Source: Planctomycetota bacterium
Lineage (GTDB): Bacteria > Planctomycetota > J058 > J103
Assembly (NCBI GenBank): GCA_026004615.1
Contig: BPJM01000002.1
Location: 248,001-312,000, forward strand
DNA length: 64,000 nucleotides
Direction of reading: 5' to 3'
The notes below the pieces were generated by a model. The model was not told the origin of the DNA. It worked only from the letters and a program-made list of their open reading frames with translations, and searched no databases. The position numbers and the translations under genes were made by a program. Each line of letters starts with the position of its first letter. Within the stretch, counting starts at the first letter, position 1. Shown here piece by piece: positions 9,027-20,162 of this stretch.

Positions 9027-10547
9027 GTGAGCGAACCGCCGCTGCGCGAGCGCGTGACCCGGGGTGGCCTGATCGCCATCGCGGGCAACCTCTGCATCAA
9101 GGCGCTGTCGCTCGCGACCCTGCTCGCGGTGGGACGCTTTCTGAGCGTGGAGGGCTACGGTGCGGCCGCGCTGGCACTGACGATCCACGGGGTGAGCGAT
9201 GCGGTGACGGGACTGGCGCTGTCCAGCGCGCTGCTGCGCCAGCAGCGGCTGGAGCCGCGTACGATCGACGTCGCCTGGACGATGGGGGCGGTGCGCGGGG
9301 CGCTGGTGGGGGTGGGCCTGTGGCTCGCTGCGCCGGTGCTCGCGGCGCTGTGGGACGCGCCGCCGGAGGTCTGCCGCTATCTGCGCGTGCTGGCATGGAG
9401 CTTTCCGCTCATCGGGGTGGCGAACCTGCACCTGCTCCGCTACCGCAGCGAGCTGCGGTTCGGCGTCTCGATCGTGCTGGAGAACGCCGGGCCGGTGGCC
9501 GGCCAGCTGTTCGCGGTGCTCGCGGTTGCGCTGTGGCGCGATCCGGTGGGGCTGGTCGCCGGTCCGGTGGCGGGGGCAGCGGTGGCGGTCGTGCTGTCCT
9601 GGGCGGTGGTGCGCCCGCGGCCGCGGCCGCGCCTGGACCTGCCGCAGGCCCGCGAGCTGTGGCGGTTCGCGCGGGTGCTCATGGTGCACGGGGTCCTGAG
9701 CTACTGCACGATCAACGCCGACGATCTGCTGGTCGCCAAACTGCTCGGGGTGGGGGCGCTGGGGCTGTACGCCTTCGCCTTCCGGGTGGCGAACGCCGGG
9801 GTGACCCTCGTGGTGCATGCGCTGTACTGGGTGCTGCTGCCGGCCTATGCGCGGCTGCAGGACGACCTCCCGCGGCTCGCCGCGGCGGTGTGCAGCGCGC
9901 TCGGAGCCATCACGGCGCTGAATGCTGCGTTCGGGCTGGCGCTGGTGCTGGCCCCGGCCGAGCTCGTGCTGCTGGTCGGGGGGCAGGCGCGCTGGCTGCC
10001 CGCCGCGCCGCTGCTGGTCGCGCTGGTGCCCTACGTGCTGGCGCGCGGCGCCAACGCTTCGCTCGCCCCGGTGCTGATCGTGCGCGACCGGCCGGCCGCG
10101 CTCACCGCCATCTCGGCGCTGCACCTGGCGTTGCTGCTGCCCCTGTTGCTGGCCGGCGTGCATCTGGGCGGGCTGCTCGGCGCGGCGATCGGCATGTCGC
10201 TGGCCGCGGCCGCGGTGGCGGGGCGGCTGGTGGCGCGGGTGCGCCGCGAGCTCCAGCTGGACTGGCGGCGCCTGCTGGGGGCGCTCGGCCTGCCGCCGCT
10301 GCTGGCAGCCGCCGGAGCGCTGGCGGGCGCGCTGTTCGGCCTGCTCGCCCCGCCCGTGCTGGACAGCTGGCTCGTCCGGCTGGCGGTGGGCCTGGCCGTC
10401 TACGGAGGGCTGTGGGAATGGCTGTGCGCGCGCAGCGGCGGTGTGCTGCCCTCGCTGCTCGCCACGGCGCGCCTGGCGCTGGGGCGCCCGGGCGCATCGC
10501 CGGCCAGCGCACCGGCCAAGATGCCGCCCGGCGGCGCCGGTGGCTGA
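9027..10547 (+). CDS. polysaccharide flippase (Wzx/MOP family)
   Basis: Moves undecaprenyl-linked repeat units across the inner membrane. The 506 residues form about 12-14 hydrophobic helices. The N-terminal pattern (TRGGLIAIAGNLCIKALSL... VGRFLSVEGYGAAAL) is typical of Wzx/RfbX proteins, where F/Y-G-xx-A marks the end of helix 2. The middle carries YCTINADDLLVAKLLG, matching the conserved D-xx-xxG stretch of MOP exporters. A GTG start lies 9 bases after the methyltransferase stop. Together with the WbaP-type enzyme and three or four transferases this gives a Wzx/Wzy-type pathway, but no obvious Wzy polymerase is in the window unless one of the GT-C-like proteins plays that role. Confidence 0.87.
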   Translation: MSEPPLRERVTRGGLIAIAGNLCIKALSLATLLAVGRFLSVEGYGAAALALTIHGVSDAVTGLALSSALLRQQRLEPRTIDVAWTMGAVRGALVGVGLWLAAPVLAALWDAPPEVCRYLRVLAWSFPLIGVANLHLLRYRSELRFGVSIVLENAGPVAGQLFAVLAVALWRDPVGLVAGPVAGAAVAVVLSWAVVRPRPRPRLDLPQARELWRFARVLMVHGVLSYCTINADDLLVAKLLGVGALGLYAFAFRVANAGVTLVVHALYWVLLPAYARLQDDLPRLAAAVCSALGAITALNAAFGLALVLAPAELVLLVGGQARWLPAAPLLVALVPYVLARGANASLAPVLIVRDRPAALTAISALHLALLLPLLLAGVHLGGLLGAAIGMSLAAAAVAGRLVARVRRELQLDWRRLLGALGLPPLLAAAGALAGALFGLLAPPVLDSWLVRLAVGLAVYGGLWEWLCARSGGVLPSLLATARLALGRPGASPASAPAKMPPGGAGG

Positions 10548-10728
10548 GCGCGGTTGCCCCCACGTAGCGGCCTCTGAGGCGCCTGCCGGGCGGAAGGCGT
10601 CCCGGACGGCCCCGGCCACCACCGCGCGCCCGCGCGCTTGCGGCCGGCCGGGGCGCGGGGCCGGTTGCTTCGCCCGTGCCGGCGGCGGATCATGGGCCGG
10701 GCTGGAGCCGGCGGCGAGCGGCTGTGCC

Positions 10729-11947
10729 GTGAAGATCCTCCACCTCAACACGCTCTATCCGCCTGCGGTGCATGGGGGGGGCGGAGCGGTCGGTCCAGCT
10801 GCTGGCGGAGGCCATGCAGCGGGCCGGCCACGAGGTGATCGTGGTGAGGGCGGGGCGGCGCAACCAGTGCTACGTCCACCGCGGCGTGCGGGTGATCGCG
10901 CTGCGGGTGGAGAACTTCTCCTGGCCGTTCGGCGGCGGGCAGCGGCCGCTGGCGCTGCGGGTGCTGTGGCACCTGGTGGAGGCGGCCAACCCCGCCATGG
11001 CGCGCGCGCTCGCCGAGCTGTGCGCGCGCGAGCGGCCGCAGCTGGTGCACACCCACACCCTGCTCGGATTGTCGGCGGCGGTGTGGCCGGTCGCCAGGCG
11101 TGCGGGCGCGGCGCTGGTGCACACCCTGCGCGACTACTACCTCGCTTGCCCGCGCTTCGTCATGTTCCGGCACGGGCGCAACTGCGAGCGGGTGTGCTGG
11201 CCGTGCCGGCCGGTGGCGGCGGTGCGGCGAGGGCTGGCGGCGGCGCTGGACGCCGTGGTCGGCATCAGCGAGGCGGTGCTCGAGCGCCACCGCGCGCTGG
11301 GCTACTTCCGCCAGGTGCCGCTCGCCCGGGTCATCCCCAACCCGTATCCGCTGCCGAGCGAGGCAGCCGCGAGGCGGGCGCCGGCGCCGGCGGGAGCGCC
11401 GCTGCGGCTGGGCTACCTGGGCCGGCTGCACCCGGCCAAGGGCGTGGAGCTGCTGCTGCAGGAGCTGCGCGGCGCCTCCCAGCTGCCGCCCTGGCAGCTG
11501 GTGGTGGCGGGTCGCGGCAGGCCCGGATACGAGGCGCGGCTGCGCGCGCGCGCGGCCGGGGACGCGCGGGTGCGGTTCGCCGGCGCGCAGGCCCCGGAGC
11601 GGGTGTTGGCCGAGCTCGATGCCCTGGTGGTGCCCTCGCTGTGGCACGAACCGCTGGGGCGCGTGGTCATCGAGGCGCTGGCGCACGGGGTGCCGGTGAT
11701 CGGCGCGCGGCGCGGCGGCATCCCGGAGCTGTTGGAGCCCGGCCGGACGGGCTGGCTGTTCGAGCCGCAGACGCCGGGGGCACTGGCGGCTTGCGTGCAC
11801 GAGCTGGCGGCTGCGCGCTCGCGGCTCGCCGAGATGGCGGCGGCGTGCCGGCGGGCTGCCCGGCGCTTCGAGCCGGCGCGCATCGCCGCCGAGCACCTCG
11901 CGCTCTACGAGGAGCTGCTGCGAGGGCGCAAGGCGGCGGGGAGCTGA
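10729..11947 (+). CDS. GT4 retaining glycosyltransferase, frameshifted in a G8 run
   Basis: GT-B fold enzyme adding a sugar to the polysaccharide lipid intermediate. The N-terminal strand VKILHLNTLYPPAVHGG is in one frame, and GGAERSVQLLAEAMQRAGHEV follows in another across the G8 run 10774-10781. These together form the usual GT4 opening (YPP..GG.ER). Downstream are HTHTLLGL, HTLRDYYLACPR, the domain-2 opening LRLGYLGRLHPAKGVELLL, and the nucleotide-sugar site VVPSLWHEPLGRVVIEALAHGVPVIG (E-x7-E). CxxC pairs in RNCERVCWPCRP resemble the cysteine cluster of some GT4 enzymes. The GTG at 10729 is taken as start. The 181 bases before it hold no gene. It converges on pilR with a 56-base gap. Confidence 0.83.
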
Positions 11948-12003
11948 GGCCGCCCAGCGCCCCGCTCGTCAGGGCGCCGCCTTCGCGGCCCGGTGCCGGT
12001 CCC

Positions 12004-13473
<1,470 letters not shown>

Positions 13474-13576
13474 GCCGTGCCGTCCTCGCTCGCGGCCCGC
13501 GTCCAACTCCCTTTATCCTCCATGGGCGCCAGGCCGACCACAGCCCGCCGTGCCGCGGCGGGCTCGCTGTCCCGGC

Positions 13577-15370
13577 TCAGCCGGCGGCGCGGGCGGCCGG
13601 CTGCGGGGCGAGCGGCAGCAGCACCCGCACGAGGGTGCCGGCGCCGGGCTCGCCTTCGATCGCGATCGTGCCGCCATGGGCCCGCGCGATGCGCGCGGCC
13701 AGCGGTAGCCCGAGCCCCGTGCCGCCGCGGCGAGTGGTGAAAAAGGGGGTGAACACCCGGCCGCGGATCGCGGGGTCGATGCCGGGTCCGTTGTCCTCGA
13801 ACAGGATCTCGACCGCCGGCACCGCCGCCAGCAGGCCGCTCCGGCCCGAGGCACCCTGGGTCTGCTGCACCAGGCCCAGCCGTGAGGGCCGGGCGGCGAT
13901 GCGAAGGCGCGGTCGCGCGGTGGCTGCCTCGCGCATCGCCTCGAGGGCGTTGCGGCCCAGGTTGAGGAAGAGCTGGGTCAGCAGCTGCGCGTCCGCCTGC
14001 AGGGACAGCTCCGGAGGGGCCTGCACTTCGATGGTGACGGTGGGCTGGGCTCCGTCCGCCTGGGGCATGCCAGGGTTGTCCAGTTCGCCTGCAGCCGGCG
14101 GGGCGGGCTGCCGCAACAGCCCGGCGACCTCGTGCAACAGCGGCGCCAGCTCCACCCGGCCGAGCACCGGCGGCTTCAGGCGAGCGAAGCGCAGGAAGGC
14201 GTCGATGATCTGGTCGAGCCGGTCGGACTCGCGGCACACGATGCGCGCGAGCTGCCCCAGCTGCTCGCCTCCCGTTGCCAGCCGGCCCAGTTCCTGCGCA
14301 CACCCCCGGATGGAGGCGAGGGGATTGCGGACCTCGTGCGCGATCCCCAGCGAGAGCGTCTCCATCTCCTCCAGCTGCTCGGCGCGGCGCGCGGCCTGTT
14401 CGGCCTGCCGGCGGAGCGTGAGGTCGGTGAGGATCGCCACCGTGGCACGCAGCCGCCCGCGCTCGTCCCGCAGGTGGCTGGTCTTGACCTGGATTACCCG
14501 CGGCTCGCCGTCCCGCCCGCGGACCTCCAGCTCCGCGATCACCGGCTGCTCGCCGGCGAGCCAGGCGAGCAGCTGCCGGTCCTCGCGGCGGCGGAACACC
14601 GCCTCCAGCGGCTGGCCGAGCGGTGGGTCGGCGCGCTGATCGCCGAGCAGCGCCCGTGCCTCGGAGTTGACGAACAGCAACTGGCCGCGCGCATCGACCG
14701 CGATCAGCCCCTCGGCCATGCGCTCCAGGATCTCCTCGTACAGCGTCTTGACCCGGCGCAGCTCCTGGCGCAGCCATGCCGACAGCAGCGCCACCGCATG
14801 CAGCGCCAGGCCCTGGGTCACCAGGTAGACGGCCTCGCGGCCGAGCCGGAGCTGGTGCCAGCTGCGCACCTCCTCGCTCACCAGCGGCAGCCGCTCCAGC
14901 ACCCCGGTTGCCGCCAGGTGGTGGGCGGACTGCACCGCGGCCAGGGCCATGGTGGCCGCGCTGGCGAACAGCACGCCGGCGCGGCCGGACACGCACGCGG
15001 ATGCGGCGAGGATGGAGGCGAAGTAGAGCACGGCGGCGAACGAATAGATGCCGCCCGTGAGATAGACCAGAGCGGTGGTGAGCACGCCGTCGAGCGCGAT
15101 CTGCAGGGCGGCGAAACGGCGGTGGTTGTGGACCCGGCCGAGCCATCCCATGTAGAACAGATCGAGCGCGCCCGCGAGCAGCAGCACCGCCTGCGGCGCG
15201 CCGAGCCGCAGGCGGCCGCCTTCCAGCACGACCAGCAGTCCCAGCGCGAGCAACACCACCAGCAGCCGCCCGAGGATGAGCAGCTGGACCCGGCGCTGGG
15301 CGTCCTCGCGCGCGGGCGGGGCCGCGCCGGGGGAGCGGGCAGAGCCGCTGGCGACGCCGAGGTGTCTCAC
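13577..15370 (-). CDS. pilS: membrane sensor histidine kinase (PilS-like)
   Basis: 597-residue sensor partner of the adjacent PilR. Six hydrophobic helices (about residues 30-200) form the membrane domain. A PAS-like domain (about 215-315) contains EGLIAVDARGQLLFVNSEARALLG. The kinase core has the H-box LSLGIAHEVRNPLASIRG with His345, the N-box LGRNALEAM, the G1 box EDNGPGIDP and the G2 box GGTGLGLPLA. PilS kinases sense pilin in the inner membrane and phosphorylate PilR. The GTG start overlaps the pilC stop as GTGA, so the kinase is translated with the pilus machine itself. Confidence 0.9.
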   Translation of the reverse strand: MRHLGVASGSARSPGAAPPAREDAQRRVQLLILGRLLVVLLALGLLVVLEGGRLRLGAPQAVLLLAGALDLFYMGWLGRVHNHRRFAALQIALDGVLTTALVYLTGGIYSFAAVLYFASILAASACVSGRAGVLFASAATMALAAVQSAHHLAATGVLERLPLVSEEVRSWHQLRLGREAVYLVTQGLALHAVALLSAWLRQELRRVKTLYEEILERMAEGLIAVDARGQLLFVNSEARALLGDQRADPPLGQPLEAVFRRREDRQLLAWLAGEQPVIAELEVRGRDGEPRVIQVKTSHLRDERGRLRATVAILTDLTLRRQAEQAARRAEQLEEMETLSLGIAHEVRNPLASIRGCAQELGRLATGGEQLGQLARIVCRESDRLDQIIDAFLRFARLKPPVLGRVELAPLLHEVAGLLRQPAPPAAGELDNPGMPQADGAQPTVTIEVQAPPELSLQADAQLLTQLFLNLGRNALEAMREAATARPRLRIAARPSRLGLVQQTQGASGRSGLLAAVPAVEILFEDNGPGIDPAIRGRVFTPFFTTRRGGTGLGLPLAARIARAHGGTIAIEGEPGAGTLVRVLLPLAPQPAARAAG

Positions 15371-16623
15371 GCCCCGAGCGAGCTGGCGAGCTTGAGGATC
15401 GGCAGGAAGATGGCGAGCACCATGCTGCCGACCAGCACGCCCATGATCGCGATCAGGATGGGCTCGATGAGACTGGTCAGGCTCTCGACCGTGGAGGCCA
15501 CCTGCTGGTCGTAGAACTCGCTGATCTTCTCGAGCAGGCTCTCCAGCGCACCCGATTTCTCCCCGATCGCGATCATGCGCGTGACCATCGGCGGGAAGAC
15601 CCCGGAGCGGGCGAGCGGGCCGGCGAGGGTCTCACCCTGCCGGACGCTACTGGAGGAATCCAGCACCGCCTCCTCGATGATCTTGTTGCCGCTGGTGGCC
15701 GCCACGATCTCCAGCGCTCCCAGGATGGGTACGCCGGATTCGATCAGGGTCGCGAAGGTGCGGGAGAAGCGCGACAACGCGACCTTCTGGAACAGCGGGC
15801 CGAAGATCGGCAGGTGCAGCTTCACCCAGTCGAGCTGGTGGCGGCCACGCGGGGTCCGGGTATACAGAAACAGAGCGACGGCGACCAGCGCCGTCATGCC
15901 GGCCCAGATCTGGGGGTTGGCCTGCATCCAGAGCGAGGTGTCGAGCAGCACCTGGGTGATGGTCGGCAAGCCACCCTCGATCTGCATCCCCTTGAAGATG
16001 GCGTCGAACTTGGGGATGATCCCGACGAGCAGCCCGATCGTGATGGCCAGGATCAGCACCAGCGAGACCACCGGGTAGGTCATGGCGGCGCGGATCCGCG
16101 CGCGCAGGGCCGCGGTCGCTTCCTGGTATTCGGCCAGCCGCACCAGGATCTCATCGAGCTGGCCGGAGGCCTCGCCGGCGCGCACCATGTTCACGTAGAT
16201 GTCGGAGAAGACGCGGGGGTGCTTGCGCAGCGCGTCGCTGAAGTCCGAGCCGGTGCGCACATCGCTGACGATCTGCTCGATGACGGCGCGGAAGCCGGGG
16301 TTCTCGGCCTGCTCGCCCAGGATCTCCAGGCACTCCAGCAGCGGGATGCCGGCCGAGAGCATGGTGGCGAGCTGGCGGGTGAAGACCGTCATCTCCTGCA
16401 GCCGCACCCGCACCCGCCGCACCGTGCTCTCGGTGGAGCGCTCGAACAGCTTGCCGAGGCTGAAGCTCGCCATCCGGGTGGCGGCGCCGCGCTCGTCCAG
16501 CGACAGCACGATCATGTTCTGGCGGCGCAGGGCCTCCAGCGCCTCGCTCTCCGAGGCGGCTTGGATCGTGCCGCTGGTGGTCTGTCCGGCGGCGCTGCGT
16601 GCCTGGTAGCTGAACTCCGGCAT
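15367..16623 (-). CDS. pilC: type IV pilus inner-membrane platform protein PilC
   Basis: 418-residue GspF/PilC protein that couples the PilB and PilT ATPases to pilin insertion and extraction. An N-terminal region (PEFSYQARSAAGQTTSGTI) precedes two cytoplasmic T2SSF domains (about residues 80-200 and 283-405), each followed by membrane helices. It shows the family signatures RQLATMLSAGIPLLECLEIL and SRTFATLIESGVPILGALEI, and ends in the helix IEPILIAIMGVLVGSMVLAIFLP. It starts with ATG 112 bases after pilB. That spacer carries a TATCAT -10-like motif but no good -35. Confidence 0.95.
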   Translation of the reverse strand: MPEFSYQARSAAGQTTSGTIQAASESEALEALRRQNMIVLSLDERGAATRMASFSLGKLFERSTESTVRRVRVRLQEMTVFTRQLATMLSAGIPLLECLEILGEQAENPGFRAVIEQIVSDVRTGSDFSDALRKHPRVFSDIYVNMVRAGEASGQLDEILVRLAEYQEATAALRARIRAAMTYPVVSLVLILAITIGLLVGIIPKFDAIFKGMQIEGGLPTITQVLLDTSLWMQANPQIWAGMTALVAVALFLYTRTPRGRHQLDWVKLHLPIFGPLFQKVALSRFSRTFATLIESGVPILGALEIVAATSGNKIIEEAVLDSSSSVRQGETLAGPLARSGVFPPMVTRMIAIGEKSGALESLLEKISEFYDQQVASTVESLTSLIEPILIAIMGVLVGSMVLAIFLPILKLASSLGA

Positions 16624-16735
16624 GGCTTCCGGCTCCTACCGCCCGCGGGTCGTCCCCGCTCGTCCCCTCCATGATACGACCCGAAGCCGTTGTCGCCACG
16701 GAGCAGCGGGCCAAGTGCAACCGGCGCGGGCCGGG

Positions 16736-18499
<1,764 letters not shown>

Positions 18500-18535
18500 G
18501 GCCCTCACCTCCTGCGGGCGCGCAGTTGCCGCCGC

Positions 18536-18826
18536 CTAGGTGCCGGCGTCCTGCCCATACAGGGCTGCCAGCTCGCGCAACAGCCGCCGGGCTGCCGACT
18601 CGGGCAGCACCACCCGCCCTACGTGCTGCAGCGTCGCCTTTTGCCCGCCCTTGACCGGCTCCATCATCAGCGGGTCGATCGATCCGAAGTCGAGGAGGAC
18701 ATATTCCGGGAATCGGTTGACCACGCACACCGAGGCGAACGCCGGCGGCGGCGCGAGCCCCGGAGTGAACTCGACGGTGATCGACATCTCGCCCTGCCCG
18801 CCGGGTTGTGCTGGCTGGCCGCTCAC
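18536..18826 (-). CDS. DUF3467-like small protein inside the pilus operon
   Basis: 96-residue soluble protein encoded between pilT and pilB. Its core (residues 12-60) alternates strands in the pattern VEFTPGLAPPPAFASVCVVN, YVLLDFGSIDP and then VGRVVLPESAARRLLRELAALY, which resembles the DUF3467 family (short beta-rich proteins ending in an I/V-x-P-x-x-A-x-x-L helix). The resemblance is by eye, not by search. It has a GTG start with AGGAGGG 6 bases upstream. Placement in the operon suggests a role with the pilus motors, but no function is established for the family. Confidence 0.72.
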   Translation of the reverse strand: MSGQPAQPGGQGEMSITVEFTPGLAPPPAFASVCVVNRFPEYVLLDFGSIDPLMMEPVKGGQKATLQHVGRVVLPESAARRLLRELAALYGQDAGT

Positions 18827-18917
18827 GGTTGCCCTCCTGCTCGCCTGCTAGCTGCTCGCGCGCGGTCCGGCGTGCCGCCTCGCCCCGGCGGGCGCGAGGC
18901 CGCCGCCCGGGGCGGGT

Positions 18918-19985
18918 TCAGCGGATGCGCTGGAACACGCGCTTGAGGTCGTCCGGATCGGTCGTGCGCGCAAGCGCATCGTCGTAGGTAATCAACTTCG
19001 CCTGGTAGAGTTCGTACAACGCCTGGTTCATGGTCCGCATACCCGACTTGCCGCCGGTCTGGATCAGCGAGTAGATCTGGTGCGCCTTGTCCTCCCGGAT
19101 CAGCGAGCGGATGGCGGAGTTGCAGACCATCACCTCGGCCGCCAGCACGCGCCCGCGCCCATCGGCACGCGGCAGCAGCTGCTGGCAGAACACTGCCTGC
19201 AGCACGAACGAGAGCTGGGTCCGGATCTGCTGCTGCTGGTAGGCCGGAAAGACGTCCACGATCCGGTTGATCGTCTGCACGACGTCGGAGGTGTGCAGCG
19301 ACGCCAGCGTCAGGTGCCCGGTCTCCGCGAGCGTGAGCGCGGATTCGATCGTGGTCTGGTCCCGCATCTCGCCGATCATGACGATATCCGGGTCCTGCCG
19401 CAGCACATGCCGCAGCGCCGCCTGGAAGCTGGTGGTGTCGCTGCCCACCTCGCGCTGGTTGATCAGGCAGCCCTTGTTGCGGTGCACGAACTCGATCGGA
19501 TCCTCGATGGTGACGATGTGGGCGTTGCGGGTGCGATTGATGTGGTCGATCATCGAGGCGAGGGTGGTCGACTTGCCCGAACCGGTGGCACCCGTCACCA
19601 GGATGAGACCCTTGGGCAGTGCGCACAGCGATTCCACCAGTCCCTGCGGCAACCCCAGCTCCTTGGGGGTCTTGATCTCGAACGGGATGATGCGCATCGC
19701 GGCTCCGACCGCGCCGCGCTGCATGAAGACGTTGGTGCGGAAGCGGCCGAGCCCGGCGATCCCGAAGCTCATGTCCAGCTCCAGGTCGCGCTCGAAGCGC
19801 GCCACCTGTTCGCTGTCCAGGATCGAGTAGACCAGGCGCTGCGACATCTCGGGGTCGAGCACGTTGTGCTCGGTCGAGATCAGCTTGCCGTCGATGCGGA
19901 TCTTCGGCGGCGCCCCGGCGGTGATGTGGAGATCGGAGCCACCGCGTTCCACCAGTTGCTGCAGGAGTTCTTCGACTGTGACCAT
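18918..19985 (-). CDS. pilT: type IV pilus retraction ATPase PilT
   Basis: Motor that depolymerises pili and powers twitching motility. The PAS-like N-domain (VTVEELLQQLVERGGSDLHITAGAPP) is followed by Walker A GATGSGKSTTLASMID, the Asp box IVTIEDPIEFVH, Walker B GEMRDQTTIE, the His box LASLHTSD and the PilT-specific C-terminal AIRNLIRE-type motif, here SAIRSLIREDKAHQIY. The AIRNLIRE motif separates PilT from PilB and is needed for retraction. The ATG at 19985 with GAGGT upstream is preferred, and an in-frame GTG lies at 19991. It is the first gene of the minus-strand pilus cluster. The 177 bases before it include a lower-GC patch but no promoter I can defend. Confidence 0.95.
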   Translation of the reverse strand: MVTVEELLQQLVERGGSDLHITAGAPPKIRIDGKLISTEHNVLDPEMSQRLVYSILDSEQVARFERDLELDMSFGIAGLGRFRTNVFMQRGAVGAAMRIIPFEIKTPKELGLPQGLVESLCALPKGLILVTGATGSGKSTTLASMIDHINRTRNAHIVTIEDPIEFVHRNKGCLINQREVGSDTTSFQAALRHVLRQDPDIVMIGEMRDQTTIESALTLAETGHLTLASLHTSDVVQTINRIVDVFPAYQQQQIRTQLSFVLQAVFCQQLLPRADGRGRVLAAEVMVCNSAIRSLIREDKAHQIYSLIQTGGKSGMRTMNQALYELYQAKLITYDDALARTTDPDDLKRVFQRIR

Positions 19986-20162
19986 CGCCACCTCGAGCCG
20001 CCCGTCCGCTCGCGCCGGCCGCGAGCTCCCGATTCCTTACAGATACGCGATTTCGCCGCGGCTGCCAGCCTTCCCGCCGGTTCCGCCCGCTGCGGCCGAG
20101 CCTCCGGCCGCCCTCCGCGGTCGGGCACCCGCCGGAGCGTGGGGCCGGCGCCACCGGTCCGG

